This document shows, one piece after another, positions 8,071-16,291 of a stretch of DNA of 34,363 nucleotides; position 1 is the stretch's first letter; every line of letters starts with the position of its first letter. The stretch lies in the NCBI GenBank assembly GCA_900552015.1, contig URXY01000016.1, positions 1 through 34,363 on the forward strand. Reading direction: 5' to 3'. This stretch comes from an uncultured Eubacteriales bacterium (GTDB lineage Bacteria; Bacillota; Clostridia; Oscillospirales; Oscillospiraceae). A program made the translations under genes and the position numbers. Under the pieces are notes generated by a model. That model did not search any database. It was not told the origin of the DNA and worked only from the letters and a program-made list of their open reading frames with translations.

Positions 8071-8514
8071 TCAGTCTTGCTCCTGCTCAGGTCCGTCCAG
8101 CAGGGCCTCTTTCAGCGTGCGCCAGCCGAGCACCGCGCATTTGACGCGCGCGGGCATATGGGCGATATCACGGAGAGCCGAGGCCTCTTCCAGGCTGTCG
8201 ATCTCGTCTTCCGACGCCTCGCCCTGGATCATTTTCAGAAAAATTTCGCCCAGCTTCAGCGCGTCCTCCTTCTTCTTGCCGACGATCATACCGAGCATGA
8301 TGTCTGCTGACGCCTGCGAGATGGCGCAGCCGTCGCCGACGAACGCGCCGTCCGCGATCACATCACCGTCTAATTTCAGCTTGAGGAAGATGTCGTCGCC
8401 GCAGCTCGGGTTCACGCCCTCGAGCACGATATTCGCGTCCGGCAGGTCGTGCTTGAACTCCGGATGCAGATTGTGCTCGGTGAGAATTTCATTGTAAAAA
8501 TTTCTATTTTCCAT
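8071..8514 (-). CDS. sufU: SufU-type Fe-S assembly protein
   Basis: Sulfur acceptor partner of the cysteine desulfurase in the Gram-positive SUF system; 147 residues. The conserved ligands are present: C38 and D40 (NPSCGDD), C63 (GDGC) and C126 (RVKCAVLGW). These match the zinc site and acceptor Cys of SufU proteins, including the ~20-residue insertion between the second and third cysteines that separates SufU from IscU. The ATG overlaps the end of sufS by 11 bases, and AAGGGAG lies ten bases upstream. It is the last gene of the suf operon, followed by a terminator. Confidence 0.94.
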   Translation of the reverse strand: MENRNFYNEILTEHNLHPEFKHDLPDANIVLEGVNPSCGDDIFLKLKLDGDVIADGAFVGDGCAISQASADIMLGMIVGKKKEDALKLGEIFLKMIQGEASEDEIDSLEEASALRDIAHMPARVKCAVLGWRTLKEALLDGPEQEQD

Positions 8515-9718
8515 AACCCATTCGCTCCCTTAGCGTGGAAATGCTGTCAAGCAGCCGGTCGACCTCGGATTCCGTGTTGTAAAACGCGAGGCTTGCTCGC
8601 GCGGTGGACGGATGCTTCAGGTATGCCAGCAGCGGCTGCGCGCAGTGATGGCCCGCGCGGATGGCGACGCCGTCGCTCGCGAGAATTTCGCTGATGTCAT
8701 GCGGGTGAACGCCGTCCACCGTAAAGGTGATGATGCCGCAGTGTTCCTCGGGGTCCTCAGAGCCCAGCACATGGACATACGGTATCTCGCCGATCGCGTC
8801 CATCGCGCGGCGGGTCAGCGCGACCTCGCGCTCGTGCATCTGCGCAAAGCCGATGCTTTTCACGTAGTCGATGGCCGCATGCAGGCCCACGGCGTCTGCC
8901 GCGTTGACCGTGCCGGCCTCGAACTTGTGCGGGAGCTCGGCGAAGACCGCACCCTCACGGGTGACGGATTCGATCATCTCGCCGCCTGTGAGGAACGGCG
9001 GCATGGCGTTCAGCAATTCTTCACGTCCGTAGAGAACGCCGATGCCCATGGGGCCGTAGACCTTGTGGCCGGAGAAGGCGAAGAAGTCCGCGTCCAGCGC
9101 CTGCACGTCCACCGGAAGGTGCGGCGTGCTCTGCGCGCCGTCGACGACCATCACCGCGCCGGCGCGGTGCGCCAGCGCCGCGAGCTCGCGGATGGGATTC
9201 ACGCGGCCTAAGACGTTCGAAACGTGTGTGCAGGCGACGATCTTCGTTTTCGGCGTGATGAGGGCTTCGACCTTATTTAAGTCCAGCGTGCCGTCCATCT
9301 CGCATTCCATGAATTTGAGCGTCGCGCCGGTCTGGCGGCACACCATCTGCCAAGGCAGCAGATCGCTGTGGTGCTCCATGATGGACACGAGCACCTCGTC
9401 CCCAGCCTTCACGTGGGAGAGGCCGTAGCTGTAAGCCACTAAATTGATGCTCTCGGTGGTGTTGCGGGTGAAGATGATCTCGCGGCTGCTTTTCGCGTTC
9501 AGAAAAGCGCGAACGGCTTCGCGCGCGTTTTCGTAAGCCTCCGTCGCGGCGATGCTCAGTGGATAGAGGCCGCGGAGCGGGTTGGCGTTCTGACTTTTAT
9601 AAAACTCCGCCACGGCGTCCAGCACGCACTGCGGGCGCTGCGCCGTCGCGGCGTTGTCGAGGTAGGCGACGTCCTGGCTTTTGAGCAGGGGGAAATCGTC
9701 CCGATACATATGCGCCAT
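8504..9718 (-). CDS. sufS: Cysteine desulfurase SufS
   Basis: PLP-dependent group II cysteine desulfurase (404 residues) supplying persulfide sulfur for Fe-S cluster assembly. The Schiff-base lysine is K219 in FFAFSGHKVYGP. The active-site cysteine is C359 in IRAGHHCAQPL, with the short lobe typical of group II enzymes. The start at 9718 (MAHMYRDDF) is preferred because GAGGAGGT lies eight bases before it. The ATG three codons later would leave 17 bases, and the frame upstream of 9718 overlaps sufD without homology. It starts one base past the sufD stop, so translation is probably coupled. Confidence 0.96.
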   Translation of the reverse strand: MAHMYRDDFPLLKSQDVAYLDNAATAQRPQCVLDAVAEFYKSQNANPLRGLYPLSIAATEAYENAREAVRAFLNAKSSREIIFTRNTTESINLVAYSYGLSHVKAGDEVLVSIMEHHSDLLPWQMVCRQTGATLKFMECEMDGTLDLNKVEALITPKTKIVACTHVSNVLGRVNPIRELAALAHRAGAVMVVDGAQSTPHLPVDVQALDADFFAFSGHKVYGPMGIGVLYGREELLNAMPPFLTGGEMIESVTREGAVFAELPHKFEAGTVNAADAVGLHAAIDYVKSIGFAQMHEREVALTRRAMDAIGEIPYVHVLGSEDPEEHCGIITFTVDGVHPHDISEILASDGVAIRAGHHCAQPLLAYLKHPSTARASLAFYNTESEVDRLLDSISTLRERMGYGK

Positions 9719-9719
9719 C

Positions 9720-10625
9720 TTACAGCACCTCCTCGAGCTCGGCGAGGATGGCGGCTTGCGCTGTTTCATCCTCGATCGTGCGGGCCAGCCGCTCGATGGC
9801 GGCGCGGGCCATGATGTTTTCCGCCTCCGCCGCGGAGATGCCGCGGCTCTCAAAGTAGAAGAGCGTGTCCTCGTCCAGCTCGCCGATGGTCGCGCCGTGG
9901 TTGCCGACAACATTTTCCTCGGCGCAGAGGATGAGCGGCACCGTTTTGTTGGCGACGCCGTCGCCCAGCATCAAAACCGTCTCCTGCTCGCTGCCGACGG
10001 AGCCCGCAGAGCCCTTCTTGAAGTCGATGGTCCCGCGGAAAATTTTCTGCGCGTCGTCCTTCAAGGCACCGGCAGCATTGATCTCGCTCGTGGTCTTCTG
10101 GCCCCAGTGGTTCACCACAAGGTTCATATCCACGGTCTGCTGCTTCTGACCCAGATACCCGATGCCCGCCGTAAAGCCCGCGCCATTGCCATTCAGCTCA
10201 AACTGGCCGTCGCTGTACACGTTGCCGCGGCCCAGCAGGACCTGTATCAGCTCCACCTGACCGTTTTCCGCGCACTCGCCGCTCGTCTCCAGACGAAGAA
10301 GCGAGCCCTGCGCCGCGTTCTGGATCTGCACGAGCCGCACCTTCGCATCCTTTTCAACGTGAAGCGCCGTGCGCACGAGCAGGCCCTTTTCCGCTCTCAG
10401 CGTTTCAAACACCGTGACGGTCTGGCCCGCGGGCGCGTGGATGTCGACCGTCTTCTCGCCGCGCTCGCCGGTACCCGAAATCTTAAGCCGCTCGGTCTGA
10501 CCGGCGGCGGTGATCCTTTCCGTCCCTAAATCGTCGGCCTGCCCCCAGGCGATGGCCGTTTCGTTCACGCCCAGCCGGTTCCAAGTGCGGGTCGGGAGCC
10601 GGTTGATCAAAATCGTATCGTTCAT
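9720..10625 (-). CDS. sufD: SufD-like scaffold protein
   Basis: SufB/SufD family subunit of the SufBC2D scaffold, with the right-handed beta-helix core (from about residue 60) and the C-terminal helical segment containing ALxLGxxEE-like and SRGISAAEAENIM sequences. At 301 residues it is shorter than the ~400-residue SufD of E. coli or Bacillus. The missing part is the N-terminal helical domain, which I believe is a common form in Clostridia rather than a truncation. The start at 10625 has AAAGGAG seven bases upstream. An in-frame ATG at 10646 would overlap sufB and lacks a good site. Confidence 0.9.
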   Translation of the reverse strand: MNDTILINRLPTRTWNRLGVNETAIAWGQADDLGTERITAAGQTERLKISGTGERGEKTVDIHAPAGQTVTVFETLRAEKGLLVRTALHVEKDAKVRLVQIQNAAQGSLLRLETSGECAENGQVELIQVLLGRGNVYSDGQFELNGNGAGFTAGIGYLGQKQQTVDMNLVVNHWGQKTTSEINAAGALKDDAQKIFRGTIDFKKGSAGSVGSEQETVLMLGDGVANKTVPLILCAEENVVGNHGATIGELDEDTLFYFESRGISAAEAENIMARAAIERLARTIEDETAQAAILAELEEVL

Positions 10626-10638
10626 ATCCAAACTCCTT

Positions 10639-12054
10639 TCAGCCAATGCTGCCCTTCATCTCGAGCCGGATGAGGTTGTTCATTTCCACCGCGTACTCCA
10701 CCGGCAGCTCCTTGGAGACATTGTCGGCAAAGCCGCTGACGATCATCGCGCGCGCGTCTTCCTCGCTCATGCCGCGGCTCATCAGATAAAAGACGGCTTC
10801 GTTGCTGATCGCGCCGATCTTGGCCTCATGGCCGATGGCCGCGTCCTTCGTGCGGATGTCCATTGCGGGGATGGTGTCGGAACGGGATTCGGAGTCCAGC
10901 ATCAGCGACTGGCACGACACGGCGGACTTGGCGCCCTTGGCACCCTTTTCTACAACGACGCTTGAGCGGAACGTGCTGATGCCGCCGCTCTTGCTGATCG
11001 AGCGCGTGTTCATATAGGAGCTCGTATTCTTGCCCACGTGGACGACCTTCGCACCGGTATCTAAGTTCTGCCCCGCACCGGCGAACGTGACGCCGGTGAA
11101 CTCCATGCGGGAGTTGTCGCCCTTCAAAATGCTCATGGGGTACAGGCAGCCCACATGGGAGCCGAACGAGCCGGAGATCCATTCGATCGTGCCGCCCTCT
11201 TCCACCAGCGCGCGCTTGGTGTTCAGGTTGTACATGTTCTTCGACCAGTTTTCGATCGTTGAGTAGCGGAGCTTGGCCCCCTTCTTGACGTACAGCTCCA
11301 CGCATCCGGCATGGAGGTTCGCCACGTTGTACTTCGGCGCGGAGCAGCCCTCGATAAAGTGCAGGCTCGCGCCCTCATCCACGATGATGAGCGTGTGCTC
11401 AAACTGACCGGCGCCCTTGGCGTTCAGGCGGAAGTAGGATTGCAGGGGGATGGAGAGGTGCACGCCCTTGGGCACGTACACGAACGAGCCGCCGGACCAC
11501 ACTGCGCCGTGGAGCGCCGCAAACTTGTGGTCGTGGGGCGTCACGAGCTTCATGAAATATTTGCGCACCATGTCGGCGTATTCGCCCTTCATGGCGCTCT
11601 CCATGTCGGTGTAAACAACGCCCTCGGCCGCCACGGAATCCTTGACGTTGTGATAGACAAGCTCGGAGTCGTACTGCGCACCCACACCGGCGAGGGACTT
11701 TCTCTCCGCCTGTGGGATGCCAAGGCGCTCGAAGGTCTCCTTGATGTCCTCCGGCACGTCCTTCCAGTCGTTACGCATCTTAGTGTTTGGACGGACGTAG
11801 GTCGCGATATGATCCATATCGAGGCCCTCAATCGACGGGCCCCAGTTGGGGATCTTCATTTCATTGTAGATCTGGAGGGATTCGAGGCGGAACTGCTGCA
11901 TCCATACGGGGTCGTCCTTTTCCTTGGAGAGCTTTTCGACGATCTCCGGCGTCAGGCCGGACTCCATGCGGTAGGCGTCGTTCTCTTCGTCCCGAATGTC
12001 GTAGACGCTGCGGTCCACGTCCTCCACGTAGGTCTTTTCTTTCAAATCTGCCAT
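10639..12054 (-). CDS. sufB: Fe-S assembly scaffold SufB
   Basis: Core scaffold subunit of the SufBCD complex, 471 residues, full length. Family landmarks include the N-terminal YGFxT-less helical segment with EKLSKEKDDPVWM, the PKGVHLSIPLQSYFR strand and the C-terminal helical region SRGMSEEDARAMIVSGF. That last stretch precedes the conserved tail ELPVEYAVEMNNLIRLEM. The cluster-binding Cys region and the core Glu of the beta-helix are presumably within residues 230-400, but I did not assign them residue by residue. AGGAGG lies eight or so bases before the ATG. It sits between sufC (17-base gap) and sufD. Confidence 0.96.
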   Translation of the reverse strand: MADLKEKTYVEDVDRSVYDIRDEENDAYRMESGLTPEIVEKLSKEKDDPVWMQQFRLESLQIYNEMKIPNWGPSIEGLDMDHIATYVRPNTKMRNDWKDVPEDIKETFERLGIPQAERKSLAGVGAQYDSELVYHNVKDSVAAEGVVYTDMESAMKGEYADMVRKYFMKLVTPHDHKFAALHGAVWSGGSFVYVPKGVHLSIPLQSYFRLNAKGAGQFEHTLIIVDEGASLHFIEGCSAPKYNVANLHAGCVELYVKKGAKLRYSTIENWSKNMYNLNTKRALVEEGGTIEWISGSFGSHVGCLYPMSILKGDNSRMEFTGVTFAGAGQNLDTGAKVVHVGKNTSSYMNTRSISKSGGISTFRSSVVVEKGAKGAKSAVSCQSLMLDSESRSDTIPAMDIRTKDAAIGHEAKIGAISNEAVFYLMSRGMSEEDARAMIVSGFADNVSKELPVEYAVEMNNLIRLEMKGSIG

Positions 12055-12071
12055 GTCGGGAGCCTCCTGCT

Positions 12072-12818
12072 TCAGTCTTCCTTCAGGCTGCCGAAGCCCT
12101 TTTCGTTGATCTCGTCCACCAGCTCGGCGCCGCCGTTGCGGACGATGACGCCCTCCTCCATCACGTGGGCCGCGTCCACATGGAGCGCTTCTAAAATGCG
12201 GGTGGAGTGGGTGATGATGAGAAGCGAACCGTGCGTCCGCTCGCGGAAGAGCCGCACGCCCTCGCTGACGGTGCGCACCGCGTCGACATCGAGGCCGGAG
12301 TCGGTCTCATCGAGAATCGCGAGCTTGGGCTCGAGCATCAGCATCTGCAGAATTTCGGCTTTTTTCTTCTCGCCGCCGGAAAAGCCCACGTTCAGGTCGC
12401 GCTCGGCATAGCTCTCGTCCATATGCAAAAGAGCCATGGTCTCCTTGAGCTTTTTCTTGAAGTCCCACAGGCGCAGTCGGTCGCCGGTCTTCTGCTCCAG
12501 CGCGCTGCGGATGAATGCGCTCAGCGTCACGCCGGGGACCTCCAGCGGGTTTTGGAAGGACAGGAAAATGCCCTTTTTCGCCCGCTCGTTGACGGGAAGA
12601 TCTGTGATGTCCTCGCCGTTAAAGATGATGGAGCCCTCGGTCACGCTGTAGGCCGGGTTGCCGGTGATGGCGTAGCCGAGCGTCGACTTGCCGGTGCCGT
12701 TCGGCCCCATGAGGACATGGGTCTCGTCCTGTCCCACGGTCAGGTCTACGCCGTGAAGAATTTCCTTTTCCTCGACCCGTACGTGCAGGTCACGGATATC
12801 CAAAAGTGCCTTACTCAT
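12072..12818 (-). CDS. sufC: SufC ATPase
   Basis: ABC-type ATPase of the SufBC2D complex, cytosolic and without a membrane partner; 248 residues. The Walker A is GPNGTGKST (38-46), the signature is FSGGEKKKAEI (the usual Suf form with GGE and basic tail), and the Walker B is LAILDETDSGLDVDA. The conserved SufC salt-bridge region and the switch His (IITHS) follow. It is the first structural gene after the regulator, 12 bases from it, which fits co-expression from the iscR promoter. Confidence 0.96.
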   Translation of the reverse strand: MSKALLDIRDLHVRVEEKEILHGVDLTVGQDETHVLMGPNGTGKSTLGYAITGNPAYSVTEGSIIFNGEDITDLPVNERAKKGIFLSFQNPLEVPGVTLSAFIRSALEQKTGDRLRLWDFKKKLKETMALLHMDESYAERDLNVGFSGGEKKKAEILQMLMLEPKLAILDETDSGLDVDAVRTVSEGVRLFRERTHGSLLIITHSTRILEALHVDAAHVMEEGVIVRNGGAELVDEINEKGFGSLKED

Positions 12819-12829
12819 ATTGAACCACC

Positions 12830-13276
12830 TTATCTTCTTTCCGTACCGCTTGGGGCGGCCGGTGTTTTTTCATTGACTCGCATGAACTGCGATAGCGTAT
12901 GGTTGTCGACATAGCTGTTGATCTGGTCCTCCAGCCCCTGCCAGAAAAGGCGCGCGTCGCAGTCGCAGGACTGGCCGCAGCCTGACCTTTCTTCGGACTG
13001 GCACGAGATCGGCGAAAGGTCGCCCTCCACCGCCCGCAAGATCTCGCCCACCGGGTATTCCTCAGGCGAGCGGGTCAGGCGGTAGCCGCCGGACTTGCCC
13101 ACGGCGCTCTCGACCAGATCGGCCCGGCTCAGGGCTGCCATGATGCTTTCCAGATATTTTTTGGAGAGCTGCTGGCGCTGCGCGATATCACTGAGACGAA
13201 GCCATTCTCCGCCGCCGTGCTCCGCCATATCCAGCATGGCCCGCAACGCGTAGCGCCCTCTGGATGAGATCATCAT
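12830..13276 (-). CDS. iscR: Rrf2/IscR-type Fe-S regulator
   Basis: Winged-helix transcription factor of the Rrf2 family, 148 residues, placed first in the suf operon. The N-terminus MMISSRGRYALRAMLDMA and recognition region QRQQLSKKYLESIM are typical. The C-terminal half has cysteines C92, C100, C104 and C106, which fits a [2Fe-2S] ligand set as in IscR. The protein can therefore be expected to sense cluster supply and to repress its own operon in the holo form. Two ATG codons (13276, 13273) have GGAGG nine bases upstream; the longer open frame is not supported. CymR-like cysteine regulation is less likely because the cysteines are present. Confidence 0.9.
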   Translation of the reverse strand: MMISSRGRYALRAMLDMAEHGGGEWLRLSDIAQRQQLSKKYLESIMAALSRADLVESAVGKSGGYRLTRSPEEYPVGEILRAVEGDLSPISCQSEERSGCGQSCDCDARLFWQGLEDQINSYVDNHTLSQFMRVNEKTPAAPSGTERR

Positions 13277-13303
13277 GCGTGTATGCCTCCTTGCTTGTAA
13301 ATG

Positions 13304-13320
13304 CCTACCTTGCAGATAGG
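13304..13320 (-). promoter_or_regulatory. Operator 1 of the suf operon (at the transcription start)
   Basis: Minus strand CCTATCTGCAAGGTAGG, an imperfect 17-bp palindrome (CCTAYCT-N3-AGRTAGG), which covers the predicted transcription start. It matches the second site at 13338-13354 in its outer halves and in two central bases. Confidence 0.65.
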
Positions 13321-13321
13321 G

Positions 13322-13350
13322 ATTGTAACGCGCGATTCCTACTGTGTCAA
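13322..13350 (-). promoter_or_regulatory. Near-consensus sigma-A promoter of iscR-sufCBDSU
   Basis: Minus strand TTGACA (13345-13350), exactly 17 bases, then TACAAT (13322-13327). The predicted start is near 13315, giving a leader of about 40 bases before iscR. So strong a core promoter implies control by repression. Confidence 0.85.
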
Positions 13351-13354
13351 TAGG
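13338..13354 (-). promoter_or_regulatory. Operator 2 of the suf operon (over the -35 box)
   Basis: Minus strand CCTATTGACACAGTAGG, a 17-bp palindrome CCTAYTG-N3-CARTAGG that contains the -35 hexamer. Its centre is 34 bp from that of operator 1. The outer flanks of the pair also mirror each other: AAATGCCTA at 13299-13307 and TAGGCATTT at 13351-13359. Confidence 0.65.
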
Positions 13355-13449
13355 CATTTATAAAAAAGTGCGCTATTTACAGTTTTCTGACGATATTCCC
13401 TAATTTTCTCCCCTGCACAGCCGCTTTTATGGGCAGCAGGCGGATAAAA

Positions 13450-13477
13450 AAACGGCGTGACCGTCGTCACGCCGTTT
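13450..13477 (-). terminator. Terminator of the SLH/transglutaminase gene
   Basis: A perfect 12-bp stem (13450-13461 with 13466-13477), loop CGTC, followed on the minus strand by a run of seven T (13446-13452, partly in the stem). Confidence 0.85.
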
Positions 13478-13500
13478 GAAGCTGCGGGGAGAGCGTTATT

Positions 13501-15051
13501 TTACTTTTTCTCCGTCCATGGGTGGTATTTGCGCGACTGCTCGGCGGTCATGCCGAAGTAGCGCAGATCCATGCGGCCGTACTGGTCGCCCCAGGTGACG
13601 TCGATGTGATAGCTGCGGCCGTCGAGCTTGGCGACGGTCCAGATGTGGCTGTCGTTGAAAAGGGCGGTGCAGTCGATGCCCTCGAGCTTCAAAAGGAGGT
13701 TGTACGCGCCCGTGTAGCCGTCGCAGACGGCGAGACCGTTCACGAGCGCGCCGTAGGCGAGGTGGCTGAGCGAATCATCCCCCGCGCCGTCATCGTAGCG
13801 GCAGTGCTCACACAGCCACTGATAGTAGACCTGCGCGATCTCATATTGGCTCATGCCGTAGCTCAGCTCGCCGCTCTCCCAAAGAGCATCGTGTACCTTG
13901 ACGGCCGCGGCGAGCGCCTTGGTACGGTAGGTCTCGAGCTGCGTGTCCGTGCAGGCGGTGGAGGAGAAGGCGAGAGAGACTTTGCCCGTGGAGTACGACT
14001 TGCAGGAGACAGCGTTGTACATCTGCTCGCAGTAAGTCTTCACGCAGGAGGTGAAGGCCTGCGTCAGCGCCGTTGCGGCGGAGGAGGTGAGCGCTTTGGA
14101 ATATTGGAGCGTGATGGTGTGCTCGCCGCGCGCGAGCATATCGCGCACGAGCGCGTCGATGGCGGCGGTGTCCTTCGCGGACGAGGGGAGCGCGGTCTCC
14201 TGCGGGGCCTCAACGAGACCTGCAAGTGTCGCGCCCTTGGCCGAGTGGTAGGGCGCGACCGTCCACGTGAGCGTCAGGCGCGTTTCGGGCTTGACCACGC
14301 GCGTCAAAAGCGCCGCGACCTCCGCGCGGCTGACGCTGCGATCGGGGCAGAAGCTGCCCGTATCGTCCGTGCCGGAGAGCAGGCCCCGGCGGTACATCAG
14401 CAGGATCTCGCTGCGGTAAGGCGTTTTGAGCGTCACGTCGGTGATATAATCGCCGCTTGCGTAGGCGGAGGTGACAAGCTCGGCGTTCGGCTCCTCATAC
14501 CACTCCGAGGGCAGGGCAAAGGCAAAGATGCCAGCCATCTGCGCGCGCGAGGCGGGCAAGAGGTAGAAGCCCTCAAAGCTGTTGTCGAGCAAATTCTGGC
14601 TCTTCAAGTACGAGACATACGGCGCGTACCACGCCTCATTCTCCTTCGCTGTGGGGATGACCGCGTCGCTGCCGGTCGTGTAGATGGCGCGCAGCCGCGC
14701 GGCGATGGTCAAAAGCTCGGCGATCGTCACATTGCCGTTCGGCGCAAAGGAACTCTCGCCGCGGCCGTTGAGTAAGCCGTATTCATAGGCCGAGACGACC
14801 GAGGGGGCGAACCAGTCGCCGTCTTTCACGTCGGCAAACTGGCCCTCGTAGACGCGAAGAAGCACGAACGGGGCGTCGTCTTCAGCGGCGCCAGTCTCCG
14901 TATCCGAAGATGCGGCGCCGTCAGCGTCGGTGGGTCCGACTTGAATAGAAAAACTCAGCGTTTCCGTCCCCGTGGGGCTGTCGTTTGCAAGGACGGGAAC
15001 GGTCAGCAGGAGCGCGAGCGCCGCGATGAGCAGCGCAAAGCGGAACTTCAT
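13501..15051 (-). CDS. Exported SLH protein with transglutaminase-like domain
   Basis: A 516-residue secreted protein. Residues 1-22 form a signal peptide (MKFRFALLIAALALLLTVPV, cleavage probably after VLA). Three SLH-like modules follow at roughly 70-125, 130-185 and 195-250 (for example LLNGRGESSFAPNGNVTIAE and the Arg-Ala-Glu motif in SRAEVAALL), which should bind it to wall polymer. The C-terminal ~110 residues are a transglutaminase/protease-like fold with the triad C443 (AVCDGYTGAY), H469 (DSHIWTV) and D484 (YHIDVTWGD). The role is unknown: such domains can cleave or crosslink peptides at the cell surface. It lies 43 bases after the LCP gene and is probably co-transcribed with it. Confidence 0.85.
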   Translation of the reverse strand: MKFRFALLIAALALLLTVPVLANDSPTGTETLSFSIQVGPTDADGAASSDTETGAAEDDAPFVLLRVYEGQFADVKDGDWFAPSVVSAYEYGLLNGRGESSFAPNGNVTIAELLTIAARLRAIYTTGSDAVIPTAKENEAWYAPYVSYLKSQNLLDNSFEGFYLLPASRAQMAGIFAFALPSEWYEEPNAELVTSAYASGDYITDVTLKTPYRSEILLMYRRGLLSGTDDTGSFCPDRSVSRAEVAALLTRVVKPETRLTLTWTVAPYHSAKGATLAGLVEAPQETALPSSAKDTAAIDALVRDMLARGEHTITLQYSKALTSSAATALTQAFTSCVKTYCEQMYNAVSCKSYSTGKVSLAFSSTACTDTQLETYRTKALAAAVKVHDALWESGELSYGMSQYEIAQVYYQWLCEHCRYDDGAGDDSLSHLAYGALVNGLAVCDGYTGAYNLLLKLEGIDCTALFNDSHIWTVAKLDGRSYHIDVTWGDQYGRMDLRYFGMTAEQSRKYHPWTEKK

Positions 15052-15094
15052 GGCGTCTTCTCTCTCTTTCTCATATTCTCTGGGATGCGGCAGC

Positions 15095-16159
15095 TCACGG
15101 GACTAAGATGTTCTGTTCGTCTGCGGTGATGTCGGCGACATAGGGGTTGAGCATCGAATTCGTCATCTCGAGCACCTGCTCGGGATAGAGCGTGTAGAAG
15201 GACTTGCCATTGTACCAGCCCGCGCCGTCGCCGGGGAGCGTGGCAAAGCTGATGGCGTCCGTCCCGCCCATGGAGAGCGCCTGGTTGGCGAGCCACACGA
15301 GGTTGCCGAGCGTCAGGTCGGTCTTGACATATTTTAAGAACGTTTCCGCCATCGCGGGGACGTTTTCAATCTTCATCAGCTTCTGCGCCACGGTCTTCAA
15401 AAACGCCTGCTGCGTGCCGATGCGGCCGATATCCTGCCGCCCGCCGTAGCCAGGGTTATCCTTGTCGGAGTTGTGGCGGAAGCGCACGACCTCCATAGAC
15501 TGCTGGCCGTCGAGGTGCTGCAATCCCTTTTTGAAGTGAATGTGCAGATCCTGATAGGGGTCGTCGTAGTCCATATCCTCGGGCACGTCGAAGTCGACAC
15601 CGCCGATCTGGTCGATGAGCGCGATGAACCCCTTCAGGTCGACGGAGACGTAGAAGTCCACGGGGACGCCGAGCATATCTTCAATGTTGCTGCGCAGCTT
15701 TTCCGTGCCGCCGTTATTGTAGGAGGAATTGAGCTTGCGGCCGTTGCTCATCAGCGTGTCGCGCGGCAGGCTGACGACGTCGATCTTCTTGTTCTCCGCG
15801 TCAAAGCGCACGAGCATGTTCGTGTCGCTGCCGCCGGCGTCGTTGTCCACACCGTAGGCGAGGATCGTATAGCAGTATTTTTTGCGCTCTTTGCCGTTAG
15901 CGATCGTCTCGATGGCGCCGCTGTCTTCCTGCTGCGTGCCGTCCTGCTCGGTCTGCTGGTCGAGGTCGTCCGCGGCCGGCTCGGGCGCGCGCACGACATA
16001 CTTGACCGCCGCCACGACCGCGACGGTCAAAAAGAGCAGCGAGAGCAGCGTGACCGCCGCGCGCTCACCGCGATTTGCGCGTTTCTTCTTTTTCTTCGGC
16101 CTGCGGCGCGGCTCACTTTCGCGGCCGATGCTTGGCTCGTAATAGTCCTGTTTTCTCAT
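15095..16159 (-). CDS. LytR-CpsA-Psr (LCP) family protein
   Basis: A 354-residue membrane-anchored enzyme of the LCP family, which transfers polyprenyl-linked wall polymers such as teichoic acid or capsule onto peptidoglycan. The N-terminal ~33 residues are cytosolic and very basic (PRRRPKKKKKRANR). One membrane helix spans about 34-56, and the catalytic domain lies outside. The LCP landmarks are SDTNMLVRFD, the VSLPRDTLM motif with its conserved Arg-Asp, and VRFRHNSDKDNPG with conserved arginines for pyrophosphate-lipid binding. The neighbouring SLH protein would need a wall polymer to attach to, so the pair makes sense together. The start is ATG with GGAGC seven bases upstream. Confidence 0.92.
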   Translation of the reverse strand: MRKQDYYEPSIGRESEPRRRPKKKKKRANRGERAAVTLLSLLFLTVAVVAAVKYVVRAPEPAADDLDQQTEQDGTQQEDSGAIETIANGKERKKYCYTILAYGVDNDAGGSDTNMLVRFDAENKKIDVVSLPRDTLMSNGRKLNSSYNNGGTEKLRSNIEDMLGVPVDFYVSVDLKGFIALIDQIGGVDFDVPEDMDYDDPYQDLHIHFKKGLQHLDGQQSMEVVRFRHNSDKDNPGYGGRQDIGRIGTQQAFLKTVAQKLMKIENVPAMAETFLKYVKTDLTLGNLVWLANQALSMGGTDAISFATLPGDGAGWYNGKSFYTLYPEQVLEMTNSMLNPYVADITADEQNILVP

Positions 16160-16201
16160 CTTGTTGCTCCGTTCTTTTTTCTTTCGGTTTACAATAACGG
16201 T

Positions 16202-16230
16202 ATTGTACCCTGCGCGGCGGCATCATGCAA
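16202..16230 (-). promoter_or_regulatory. Promoter of the LCP-SLH gene pair
   Basis: Minus strand TTGCAT (16225-16230), a 17-base spacer and TACAAT (16202-16207). A long interrupted inverted repeat, GTACCCTG (16205-16212) with CAGGGTAC (16251-16258), brackets the -35 and spacer. Confidence 0.65.
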
Positions 16231-16291
16231 GAGAAATTTTACCGCGCGGGCAGGGTACCTTTATCTTAGACGAAAAGATACGAAAAAAGTT

